Positions 1 to 6,016 of a DNA stretch of 6,424 nucleotides are shown piece by piece (the first letter of the stretch is position 1; the number at the start of each line of letters is the position of its first letter). The stretch comes from Bacteroidales bacterium (GTDB lineage Bacteria > Bacteroidota > Bacteroidia > Bacteroidales > DYOH01). The notes under the pieces were generated by a model, which had not been told where the DNA came from, did no database searches, and was given only the letters and a program-made list of their open reading frames with translations. Made by a program: the position numbers and the translations under genes. Where the stretch lies: contig DAOVUO010000159.1 of assembly GCA_030632545.1 (NCBI GenBank), positions 1 through 6,424 on the forward strand, written 5' to 3'.

Positions 1-237
1 AATAGGCGAAAAACGCTCTAAATAATGTTTTTTCAGAGATTCAATATTTTCATTTAATTTAAATATATTTTTTCTTATATATTCCTGATGCTGATTGAAA
101 TTTTCTTTTGCCTCAAAGGAAGGATACGAATTTAGTAATATCAGTTCCGCATTAAAAAAGTGGGCTAATTTAGCAGCATAGACAAAAGAATTATTCTGAT
201 TTTCGTTAATTTCTATTGGGAAAAGGATACGTTTCAT
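1..237 (-). CDS. Universal stress protein (UspA family), N-terminal part, cut by window edge
   Basis: The reverse strand reads without a stop from an ATG at 237 to the left edge, giving 79 residues that begin MKRILFPIEINENQNNSF. This opening fits the UspA fold: a first beta strand (RILFPIEI), then a helix (residues about 13-28, with AAKLAHFF), then AELILLNSYP as the second strand. From about residue 36 to 76 the sequence is charged and helical, matching the variable region after the second strand. The C-terminal part, with the GxxGxxxxG(S/T) ATP-binding motif if present, lies outside the window, so ATP binding and single versus tandem domains cannot be judged. Usp proteins are small cytoplasmic proteins that often accumulate under stress; the specific role here is unknown. 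The start lies 9 bp after the selU stop, so co-transcription with selU is likely. Family assignment is fairly secure despite the truncation. Confidence 0.8.
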   Translation of the reverse strand, partial: MKRILFPIEINENQNNSFVYAAKLAHFFNAELILLNSYPSFEAKENFNQHQEYIRKNIFKLNENIESLKKHYLERFSPI

Positions 238-246
238 TAATTTGTC

Positions 247-1269
247 TTAAAACTTTAAATTTTTAATTTCAAAAGCTACAATTTCTGCATTCTTTTTGTT
301 TCTATCAAATTTTAACAATGTTTTTTTATCCCTTTGACTCAATCCATAACTGTATGTTTTGTCGTAATAGGCCAAAATTTCAGCAGCAGCTTTGTGGAAT
401 AATCCATCGTCAATAGCTTTAATACTATTTTGTGTACGTAAACCACCTAGCCGTTTTTCAATTTTTAGTACCGATTTTTTTAGCTGGGCTTTATTCTCCT
501 CAATATTATTTGTATAATCTTTGACTAAACGTTGTACTCTTTCTTCTTCCGACGATTCAAGGACTATTGTCTTGGCTTCTCTTATTTTTGCATAAAGTTG
601 GTCGGGTAGCCAAACTTTACCTATTGAGCGACTTTCATCTTCGAGCCAAATAATTTTATTTGTATTAAACTTTCTGAAAGCATAATATAGATTATTTGCA
701 AATTGTTCGTTTGTAGGTTGCTTGTTCTCACCAATATGCCCAAATGCTGAACCTTTATGGTTTGCAATTCCTTCTAAATCAATAGTTTGCTCGTCTATGT
801 TTTCTAGTGCTTTTATTACATCAGTTTTTCCACTTCCTGTTTTACCTCCAATAACTCGGAGTATTAGCTGATTTGAATAATAATTTTTTGTGGCTTTCTG
901 AAAAGCCTTGTAACCACCAATTAATGTGTCAGCTTCAAGTCCAGAGGTGTTAAATAACCATGCCATACTTTTACTACGCATTCCACCTCTCCAGCAGTGG
1001 ATTAGGACTTTATTGTTTTTAGCTAGTTTTTTTGCTTCTTTTACATAGGACAATAATTTAGGCCCAACAAATTCTAAACCTTTCTCTATAGCAAGCTCTT
1101 TACTTTTTTGTTTATAAATAGTACCAACAATAGCTCTTTTTTCATCGCTAAATAATGGAATATTATATGCAGATGGAATATGCCCTTTATCAAATTCCGC
1201 TGGAGTACGAACATCAATAATTGAGTAGCTTTTTGCTTGTTGAAGAAATTTTTCTAATTCGAGTTCCAT
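247..1269 (-). CDS. selU: tRNA 2-selenouridine synthase SelU/MnmH (rhodanese plus P-loop)
   Basis: This 340-residue protein has the two-part layout of SelU (also MnmH/YbbB), which replaces sulfur by selenium in 2-thiouridine at wobble position 34 of tRNA-Lys, -Glu and -Gln, using selenophosphate and passing through a geranylated intermediate. Residues 1-125 form a rhodanese domain (IIDVRTPAEFDKGHIPSAYN at 17-36; active loop HCWRGGMRS at 91-99). Cys92 is the only cysteine in the protein, which makes it the clear catalytic residue. Residues 135-340 form a P-loop domain with Walker A GKTGSGKT at 142-149, the family motif DLEGIANHKGSAFG at 164-177 and WLEDESRSIG at 208-217. The length is slightly below the roughly 360 residues of the E. 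coli enzyme. The start is the ATG at the head of the rhodanese domain. A hairpin sits 20 bp upstream, and a Usp gene starts 9 bp downstream. It needs selenophosphate from SelD and s2U from MnmA; neither gene is in the window. Confidence 0.95.
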   Translation of the reverse strand: MELELEKFLQQAKSYSIIDVRTPAEFDKGHIPSAYNIPLFSDEKRAIVGTIYKQKSKELAIEKGLEFVGPKLLSYVKEAKKLAKNNKVLIHCWRGGMRSKSMAWLFNTSGLEADTLIGGYKAFQKATKNYYSNQLILRVIGGKTGSGKTDVIKALENIDEQTIDLEGIANHKGSAFGHIGENKQPTNEQFANNLYYAFRKFNTNKIIWLEDESRSIGKVWLPDQLYAKIREAKTIVLESSEEERVQRLVKDYTNNIEENKAQLKKSVLKIEKRLGGLRTQNSIKAIDDGLFHKAAAEILAYYDKTYSYGLSQRDKKTLLKFDRNKKNAEIVAFEIKNLKF

Positions 1270-1289
1270 TATTTGTTGTAAAATGTAAA

Positions 1290-1329
1290 AATTCAGTTTT
1301 TAAACCGTAATAGATTTAAAAACTGAATT
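1290..1329 (-). terminator. Perfect 15-bp inverted repeat after queA; terminator or intercistronic hairpin
   Basis: Positions 1290-1304 (aattcagtttttaaa) and 1315-1329 (tttaaaaactgaatt) are exact reverse complements, separated by a 10-base loop (1305-1314). On the minus strand the stem is followed by TTTT ACATTTT, so it could act as a weak, AU-rich intrinsic terminator 26 bp after the queA stop. Its GC content is low (about 2-3 G-C pairs), so termination may be incomplete. Its far end is only 20 bp from the selU ATG. That leaves no room for a complete selU promoter downstream, so either selU is read by leakage through the hairpin or its promoter overlaps the repeat. Confidence 0.6.
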
Positions 1330-1355
1330 ATAAAACTAAGTTTTATATGTGCTTT

Positions 1356-2408
1356 TTATAGTATAAGCATTGCATCGCCATAAGTTCCGAAATTGTATTT
1401 TTCTTTTTGAGCTACTTTATAGGCATCCATTAGAAAATCAAATCCAGCAAATGCTGCTGCGGTCATTAATGCGGTGCTAAGTGGCAAATGAAAATTTGTA
1501 ACCATTGCAGTTGGTACTTTAAAAACATAACGTGGAAAGATAAATTTATTTGTCCAACCTTCGAATGAACTTAAATATCCTTGTGTAGAAACTGATGTTT
1601 CAATTGCTCTCATAACTGTTGTGCCAACTGCACATATTGCTTTTCTATTATCTTTTGCAGTATTTACAATTTTTGCAGTTTCATCAGTAATCACAATTTG
1701 TTCCGAATCAGTTTTATGTTTGGTTAAATCTTCTACTTCAACTTGACGGAAATTACCTAAGCCAACATGCAATGTAACAAAGCTTTGTTTAATGTTTTTA
1801 ATTTCGAAACGTTTTAAAAGCTCTCTGCTAAAATGTAATCCCGCTGTTGGTGCTGCAACCGCACCTTCGTTTTGTGCAAAAATTGTTTGGTAACGGTCTT
1901 CATCTTCTGGCTCTACAGTGCGTTGTATAATGTGCTTTGGTATAGGTGTTTCGCCTAGTTCTAGTAGTTTTTGTTTAAATTCTTCATAGGGGCCATCATA
2001 TAAAAAACGAACAGTTCTTCCTCGAGAAGTTGTATTGTCAATAACTTCTGCAACCAAACCTTCGTTCTGGCCAAAGTACAGTTTATTTCCGATACGAATT
2101 TTACGTGCTGGGTCAACTAATACATCCCAAAGTTTATTTTCGCTATTCAACTCTCTAAGCAAAAAAACTTCAATTTGAGCACCTGTTTTTTCTTTATTGC
2201 CATATAAGCGTGCAGGAAAAACTTTTGTGTCGTTAAATATAAAAACTGTTCCTTCATCAAAGTATTTAATAATATCCTTAAAAACTTTGTGTTCAATCTT
2301 TTTTTTGTCACGATGCAAAACCATCATTCTTGCTTCATCTCTATGTTTTGCTGGGTGTTGAGCAATTAGGTCTTCATCTAATTTATAGTAAAATTCTGAT
2401 AATTTCAT
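1356..2408 (-). CDS. queA: S-adenosylmethionine:tRNA ribosyltransferase-isomerase QueA
   Basis: QueA transfers and isomerises the ribose of S-adenosylmethionine onto preQ1 already placed at position 34 of tRNA-Asp, -Asn, -His and -Tyr, giving epoxyqueuosine, the penultimate step to queuosine. The 350-residue protein has typical family length and motifs: MKLSEFYYKL with IAQHP and RDEARMMVL at the N-terminus (1-31), FNDTKVFPARLYG (58-70), GAVAAPTAGLHFS (182-194), VTLHVGLGNFRQV (211-223), GTTVMRAIE (262-270) and NFHLPLSTALMTAAAFAG (305-322). The frame can be opened two codons earlier with a TTG at 2414. I place the start at the ATG at 2408 because QueA proteins typically begin MKLS(D/E)F and ATG is the stronger codon. 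It is the last gene of the ftsX-to-queA cluster, about 67 bp after truB, and is followed by a 15-bp hairpin. No preQ1 riboswitch-like motif is visible upstream. Confidence 0.97.
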   Translation of the reverse strand: MKLSEFYYKLDEDLIAQHPAKHRDEARMMVLHRDKKKIEHKVFKDIIKYFDEGTVFIFNDTKVFPARLYGNKEKTGAQIEVFLLRELNSENKLWDVLVDPARKIRIGNKLYFGQNEGLVAEVIDNTTSRGRTVRFLYDGPYEEFKQKLLELGETPIPKHIIQRTVEPEDEDRYQTIFAQNEGAVAAPTAGLHFSRELLKRFEIKNIKQSFVTLHVGLGNFRQVEVEDLTKHKTDSEQIVITDETAKIVNTAKDNRKAICAVGTTVMRAIETSVSTQGYLSSFEGWTNKFIFPRYVFKVPTAMVTNFHLPLSTALMTAAAFAGFDFLMDAYKVAQKEKYNFGTYGDAMLIL

Positions 2409-2443
2409 AGGCAAATATTTAATCTATCTCTATATATTTTAAA

Positions 2444-2462
2444 AAACACTCACACGTGGTTT
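2444..2462 (-). terminator. Weak terminator-like hairpin between truB and queA
   Basis: In the truB-queA gap the minus strand reads AAAC CAC GTGTGA GTG TTT followed by more T: a six-pair stem with one bulged C (2459), a six-base loop and a T run of about six bases (2441-2446 as A on the plus strand). The stem is short and broken, so it could at most weaken transcription into queA. It is recorded because this is the widest gap inside the five-gene cluster. Confidence 0.25.
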
Positions 2463-2475
2463 GCAACGTAAATGT

Positions 2476-3192
2476 TTAGCTTTTTATTGTGTTTTCATCG
2501 ATAATTTCTCTAAAATCATGTATGCTTAGTGCATCATCTATCTTGTAATCACCAATTCTTGTTCGTTGTAATCCAGTTAAATACGCACCACTACCTAAAG
2601 CTTTACCCAAATCGTATGCTAATGACCGAATATAAGTACCTTTACTGCATTTAATTTTTATATTTAAATTAGGGGATTCAAAACTTAATATTTCAGTCTC
2701 ATAAAAATATACTATTGATGGTTTTAGTTCAGGGGTTTTTCCTTCTCGAGCCAAGTCATAGGCTCTTCTCCCGTCAACTCTTTTTGCAGAAAAGATTGGT
2801 GGATATTGCTCAACTTCTCCACTGAATTGCTCTTTAAGTATTTTCTGAATTTTCTCTAAATTTATATGTTCAAAAGGAAACCTTGAATTAATGTCTGTTT
2901 CTTTATCATAGCTAGGCGTGGTGGCACCAAATTCTATTTGAGCGATATATTCTTTCTCTGTATTAACTATTTGTTCAATTTTTTTAGTTTTTTTTCCAGT
3001 GCAAAGTATCATTAAACCCGTAGCCAATGGATCTAGTGTTCCAGCATGGCCAACTTTTATTTTCTTGACATTAAGATGGTGTTTTAATGTGGCACGAACT
3101 TTTTTTACTAAATCAAAAGAAGTCCATTGCAAAGGCTTGTCAAACAACAATATTTCTCCTGCTATAAAATCGTATTCTTGTTTTTTTTCCAT
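2476..3192 (-). CDS. truB: tRNA pseudouridine(55) synthase TruB
   Basis: TruB converts uridine 55 in the T-loop of essentially all elongator tRNAs to pseudouridine and also acts as a tRNA folding chaperone. The 238-residue protein shows the signature KVGHAGTLDPLATGLM (46-61), with Asp54 as the catalytic aspartate. It also has the N-terminal LLFDKPLQWTSFDLVKKVR (15-33), the substrate-loop segment YPPIFSAKRVDGRRAYDLAR (130-149), and KCSKGTYIRSLAYDLG (181-196) near the active site. It lacks the C-terminal PUA domain that brings the E. coli enzyme to about 314 residues; the short form is common in Bacteroidota, so this is not a truncation. Its ATG is only 3 bp after the uppP stop, so the two are very likely translated from one message. 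The cytoplasmic RNA enzyme thus sits directly behind a membrane phosphatase. Confidence 0.97.
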   Translation of the reverse strand: MEKKQEYDFIAGEILLFDKPLQWTSFDLVKKVRATLKHHLNVKKIKVGHAGTLDPLATGLMILCTGKKTKKIEQIVNTEKEYIAQIEFGATTPSYDKETDINSRFPFEHINLEKIQKILKEQFSGEVEQYPPIFSAKRVDGRRAYDLAREGKTPELKPSIVYFYETEILSFESPNLNIKIKCSKGTYIRSLAYDLGKALGSGAYLTGLQRTRIGDYKIDDALSIHDFREIIDENTIKS

Positions 3193-3195
3193 TTT

Positions 3196-3990
3196 TTAAA
3201 TAAAGTAAAAAATAATTGCTATACTCGCTACAACAGCACAATAGATTGCAAAATATAAAAGTTTTCCTTTGCTAACTATTTTTATCATCCAGCTACAAGC
3301 TAATAGTCCTGAAGTAAAAGCAGCAAGAAAACCTGCAATTAGAGGTATTGCGCCAATTCCTACTTCATTAGTGAATTCTCCTTTAAACAACTGAATGAAA
3401 TTTTCGCCAAGTATGGGTACTAATACCATTAAAAATGAGAATTTTGCAGCTTCAACTTTTTTATTTCCTAATAGTAGTGCTGTAGCAATTGTTGCACCAC
3501 TACGTGATATTCCTGGCATTACTGCAAAAGTTTGAGCAATTCCGATTATAAAAGCATCTTTAAAGCTAATGTCTTTTTCTTTTACTCTAGCAAAATATGT
3601 AAAGGATAATAATACGGCTGTAATTAATAGCATTATTCCTACTATTAATATGATACTTGAATTAGTAAATATTGATTCAACATAGTCCTTAAAAAATAAA
3701 CCTACTATGGCTACCGGAAGCATCGAAAAAGCAATTTTGGCAATATATATAGTTTCATCGTTCCATGAAAATTTGAAAAGTCCTAGAAGAAGTTGCCATA
3801 TTTCTTTTCTAAAAACAACAATTGTACTTAGTACAGTTGCTCCATGCACAACTACTGTAAAAAGTAAGCTTTGTTCTTTTGCTGTTCCTAATATTGCTTT
3901 CCCTAATTCTAAGTGCCCACTGCTACTAACTGGCAAAAACTCCGTTAAACCTTGTATTAAACCTAAAATAATTGCTTCAATCCAATTCAT
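3196..3990 (-). CDS. uppP: Undecaprenyl-diphosphate phosphatase UppP (BacA)
   Basis: UppP is an integral inner-membrane enzyme that removes a phosphate from undecaprenyl pyrophosphate, recycling the lipid carrier for peptidoglycan and other surface polymers; extra copies give bacitracin resistance. The 264-residue, very hydrophobic protein carries both family signatures. The first, GLIQGLTEFLPVSSSGHLEL (10-29), contains the (E/Q)xxxE motif as Gln13-Glu17 and the conserved His26. The second, MPGISRSGATIATALLLG (158-175), contains Arg163. Both matches are strong. Several membrane spans are evident, for example 45-60, 84-100, 112-132, 184-200, 212-232 and 245-263. The size equals the family norm. 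The start ATG opens the first signature region, as is usual in this family. It follows the DUF3098 gene by 46 bp and precedes truB by 3 bp, so it lies inside the cluster. The pyrophosphate substrate links it functionally to FtsX-driven septal wall work. Confidence 0.97.
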   Translation of the reverse strand: MNWIEAIILGLIQGLTEFLPVSSSGHLELGKAILGTAKEQSLLFTVVVHGATVLSTIVVFRKEIWQLLLGLFKFSWNDETIYIAKIAFSMLPVAIVGLFFKDYVESIFTNSSIILIVGIMLLITAVLLSFTYFARVKEKDISFKDAFIIGIAQTFAVMPGISRSGATIATALLLGNKKVEAAKFSFLMVLVPILGENFIQLFKGEFTNEVGIGAIPLIAGFLAAFTSGLLACSWMIKIVSKGKLLYFAIYCAVVASIAIIFYFI

Positions 3991-4036
3991 TTTATAAAAA
4001 CATTCTTGATTAATTATTTAGTAAAAGATAAGTACT

Positions 4037-4339
4037 TTATATATTAATGTCCTTTGGTTTTTTCATTATTGCATATATCTCAAACATAAATCCAAATACA
4101 ACAACTATTGGTGCAAGAGTTATACGCCTAAAACTAAATATTTCTGGAGTTTGACTTGGGTCGTTATTTGGAAAAAACATATTTGGGTCATCTACTTTAC
4201 CGCCCATCATAAGTAAAAATCCAACTACAATAATTGCAAAACCTATAGCTAAGAGAATATAATTTTCTTTTTGTAGAGCAAATTCAAATTTTTCGGAACT
4301 GATAAAAACCGTTTCTTCTTTAATGTTTTTTTGAGCCAT
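4037..4339 (-). CDS. DUF3098 family small two-span membrane protein, function unknown
   Basis: The 100-residue protein matches my memory of the DUF3098 family, a short membrane protein found in Bacteroidota between ftsX and uppP. Two hydrophobic spans are clear: about 27-46 (YILLAIGFAIIVVGFLLMMG) and about 73-92 (ITLAPIVVVFGFMFEIYAIM). Between them lies a linker (47-70) with conserved-looking GGxxDDPNMFFPN and EIFSFRRI, and the protein ends in a short basic tail, KKPKD. The first 24 residues are polar (MAQKNIKEETVFISSEKFEF) with no signal peptide, so the termini probably face the cytoplasm with the linker outside; this orientation is an inference from the basic residues. There are no catalytic motifs or cysteines. 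It starts 13 bp after the ftsX stop and is surely co-transcribed with it. A role with FtsX or in envelope synthesis is a guess from position only. Confidence 0.9.
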   Translation of the reverse strand: MAQKNIKEETVFISSEKFEFALQKENYILLAIGFAIIVVGFLLMMGGKVDDPNMFFPNNDPSQTPEIFSFRRITLAPIVVVFGFMFEIYAIMKKPKDINI

Positions 4340-4352
4340 TTTTTCTATTCAA

Positions 4353-5228
4353 TTACTGATAATACAAATCATCTCTACGCAAGTTAAGGTACTTATTAAC
4401 TGCAAAATAACTAGATATGCCTGTTATGGCAGCACCAATTATCATTAGAGCCAGCAAAAGTAATCCAAAATCTGATACTTTTACAATTGTATGAAATTCT
4501 TTTTGTATCGCTGTAACTACAATTATGAGAAAAAACATGGCAATTCCTGCACCGATAACCCCACTAACAATGCTATTGACAAGGAATGGTTGTCGGATAA
4601 AAGTTTTTGTTGCACCAACAAGTTTTTTAGTATTTATTAAGAAACGTTGTGCATATACACTTAAACGAACTGTATTACTAATTAATCCATAGGCTATCAA
4701 AATGAAAATTATACTAAAAAGGATTAAAAATACACTTATGCGTTTTACATTTTTATTTACTAAATCGACTAAGGATTTTTGGTAATAAACATCTTGAACT
4801 TGCGAATAGTTGAGTAGATGGTATTTAATGCCTCGCATTGAATCTAAATTGGCATATTTAGCATTTAGTTTAACATCTATTGAAGCTAGGAGAGGATTGT
4901 AGCCTATAAAATCAACAAAATCTTCACCTAACTCATTTTTTAGTTCGTGTGCAGCGGTTTCTGCATCAACAAATTTTGTTGATTTGGAAAAGCTAGAGGC
5001 ATCGAGCTCTTTTTGCAGACGAAGAATATCTACTTGCTTAACATCACGTTGTAAAATTATTGAAAAGCCAATATTTTCTTTTACATGATTTGATATTCGG
5101 TGGGCATTAATCCATAGTAAACCCACTAATCCAATCATAAACAGAACTAAAGAAACACTTATGATAGTAGTAATATAGGAACCTGTTATTTTCCACTTAC
5201 TAATGCTTACGAACGTAATTTTGTCCAT
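4353..5228 (-). CDS. ftsX: Cell division protein FtsX, ABC-type permease
   Basis: FtsX is the membrane half of the FtsEX complex, which couples ATP hydrolysis by FtsE to activation of peptidoglycan hydrolases at the septum. The 291-residue protein has the standard FtsX layout. A short cytoplasmic N-terminus is followed by span 1 (about 20-41, TTIISVSLVLFMIGLVGLLW) and a large outside domain (about 42-162). The latter contains SIILQRDVKQVDILRLQKEL and the segment with FVDFIGYNPLLASIDVKL typical of FtsX. Spans 2-4 follow at about 163-185, 218-240 and 253-277, then a charged C-terminus (YLNLRRDDLYYQ). The loop after span 2 (NTVRLSVYAQRFLINTKKLVGATKTFIRQPFL, 185-216) is the expected FtsE-contact region. 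The ATG start is placed at the polar N-terminus; upstream DNA is AT-rich and non-coding. No ftsE is in the window; in Bacteroidota it is often elsewhere. It heads the five-gene cluster and lies just after the trxA terminator, so it needs its own promoter. Confidence 0.95.
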   Translation of the reverse strand: MDKITFVSISKWKITGSYITTIISVSLVLFMIGLVGLLWINAHRISNHVKENIGFSIILQRDVKQVDILRLQKELDASSFSKSTKFVDAETAAHELKNELGEDFVDFIGYNPLLASIDVKLNAKYANLDSMRGIKYHLLNYSQVQDVYYQKSLVDLVNKNVKRISVFLILFSIIFILIAYGLISNTVRLSVYAQRFLINTKKLVGATKTFIRQPFLVNSIVSGVIGAGIAMFFLIIVVTAIQKEFHTIVKVSDFGLLLLALMIIGAAITGISSYFAVNKYLNLRRDDLYYQ

Positions 5229-5258
5229 GGGAAATAAGAATTACATTTGATTATTGGC

Positions 5259-5266
5259 TAAAGATA
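5259..5266 (-). promoter_or_regulatory. Possible -7 box of the ftsX promoter (TATCTTTA)
   Basis: On the minus strand, 30 bp before the ftsX ATG, TATCTTTA agrees in all but the last base with the Bacteroidota -7 consensus TAnnTTTG. The site lies between the trxA terminator (5326-5351) and ftsX, where a promoter is required if that terminator works. No TTG is seen at the matching -33 spacing; the nearest upstream TTG is about 34 bp away, too far. In DNA this rich in A and T such a match often arises by chance, so it is a candidate only. Confidence 0.3.
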
Positions 5267-5325
5267 GTATTTATCTTTTATTTTTTTGTTTATTTATTCC
5301 AATTTCTTTTGTTTGCATAAAAAAA

Positions 5326-5351
5326 ACGCTATAATGATTTGATTATAGCGT
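5326..5351 (-). terminator. Intrinsic terminator after trxA
   Basis: Positions 5326-5335 (acgctataat) and 5342-5351 (attatagcgt) are exact reverse complements around the six-base loop gatttg (5336-5341). On the minus strand the stem runs straight into eight T residues (A on the plus strand, 5319-5326, one shared with the stem base). This is the canonical stem plus T run, and only the minus strand carries it, since the other side reads AATAAAAAA. It lies 108 bp downstream of the trxA stop and about 100 bp before ftsX, so it separates trxA from the ftsX cluster. Confidence 0.85.
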
Positions 5352-5458
5352 AATAAAAAATTAAATTTCAGATATTTTTTTAGTGAGAACTATTTATCGT
5401 ATGGTATGTATTTGTGCATCTATGTCTCGACAAAAAGCTTTTAATTGTATACTTATAA

Positions 5459-5776
5459 CTATATTAATGCTAGTAGTTTATCTTCGAATTTCTTTTTAGG
5501 GGCAGCACCTACCTGCTTATCAACTACTTTGCCGTTTTTGAAATATAAAACAGTTGGAATATTTCTAATTTTAAACTTTCCTGGAGTAGCAGGATTTTCC
5601 TCAACATCCATTTTCACTACTTTTACCTTGCCTTTATAATCGTTATCTAATTCTTCTAAAAGAGGACCAATAACTTTACATGGGCCACACCATTCTGCCC
5701 AAAAATCAACAATAACAGGAATTTCGGATTGTAATACTTCTTGTTCAAAACTGCTATCAGATATATTCTTTGCCAT
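5459..5776 (-). CDS. trxA: Thioredoxin
   Basis: The 105-residue protein is a classical thioredoxin, the small cytoplasmic dithiol protein that reduces disulfides in ribonucleotide reductase, peroxiredoxins and other targets and is itself reduced by thioredoxin reductase. The active site is WAEWCGPCK (26-34) with the redox pair Cys30 and Cys33. The buried aspartate that assists proton transfer is Asp24 in VIVDFW. The cis-proline is Pro74 in RNIPTVLYFKNG (71-82), and the late glycine loop is QVGAAPKKKF (88-97). These are the only cysteines. There is no signal peptide or extension, so it is not a periplasmic relative, and its length is that of E. coli Trx1. The slightly unusual stretch NPATPGKFKI (61-70) replaces the common NP.ta..y.I form. 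It stands apart: about 240 bp of non-coding DNA upstream and its own terminator downstream indicate a single-gene unit. Confidence 0.97.
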   Translation of the reverse strand: MAKNISDSSFEQEVLQSEIPVIVDFWAEWCGPCKVIGPLLEELDNDYKGKVKVVKMDVEENPATPGKFKIRNIPTVLYFKNGKVVDKQVGAAPKKKFEDKLLALI

Positions 5777-6016
5777 AGTTTATTTAATTTAGTACAGCAT
5801 AAAAATAGAAAGTTTTTATTGATTAGTTTTTCTTTTAACAAATTTTAGTAAAAAAATATTGATAAGGGCTCTTGTCTAATACTACTTTGCGAAGTTAATT
5901 TTAATTGAATTACAGATGATTATAAATACAAATTTCTTGAACATTAAAACACTGACATACTCGAAATTATACGAATATTTAACTGTCTGTCCTGAACATC
6001 GGGGAACTATTGATTC
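5777..6016. other. Non-coding gap upstream of trxA
   Basis: This 240-bp stretch has no supported gene on either strand. It should contain the trxA promoter and the end of the PAP2-like transcript. I see no clear TTG/TAnnTTTG promoter pair; TATTTTTA on the minus strand, about 30 bp before trxA, is the nearest -7-like match, without a -33 partner. No tRNA or recognisable structured RNA is apparent. Confidence 0.5.

Noticed and set aside
2409..2475. Possible preQ1 riboswitch before queA
   Set aside because: The gap lacks a recognisable preQ1 aptamer pattern and holds only a short bulged hairpin; queA as an operon-internal gene gives no special reason to expect one.
2999..3199. Plus-strand open frame of 66 codons inside truB
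   Set aside because: It is antisense to the conserved TruB signature region; its sequence resembles no family and is explained by the codon pattern of truB.
3707..3997. Plus-strand open frame of 96 codons opposite the N-terminal half of uppP
   Set aside because: It lies wholly antisense to strongly conserved UppP sequence and has no recognisable features.
5390..5425. Mini open frame on the minus strand (MHKYIPYDK) between trxA and its terminator
   Set aside because: Nine codons with no visible translation signals or family match; chance in AT-rich DNA.
5431..5441. AAAAGCTTTT palindrome downstream of trxA
   Set aside because: A self-complementary decamer without loop or repeat copies elsewhere in the window; expected by chance in such composition.
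5445..5639. Plus-strand open frame of 64 codons opposite the end of trxA
   Set aside because: It overlaps thioredoxin antisense across the cis-proline region; no family resemblance.
5656..5841. Minus-strand open frame of 61 codons overlapping the start of trxA in another frame
   Set aside because: It covers the codons for the thioredoxin active site in the wrong frame and has no recognisable protein features.
5861..5876. Hairpin gataag-ggct-cttgtc followed on the minus strand by an A/T run with seven T
   Set aside because: On the minus strand the stem has a C-A mismatch and only five pairs; it folds better on the plus strand, where no gene needs it. Too weak to call a terminator for the PAP2-like gene.
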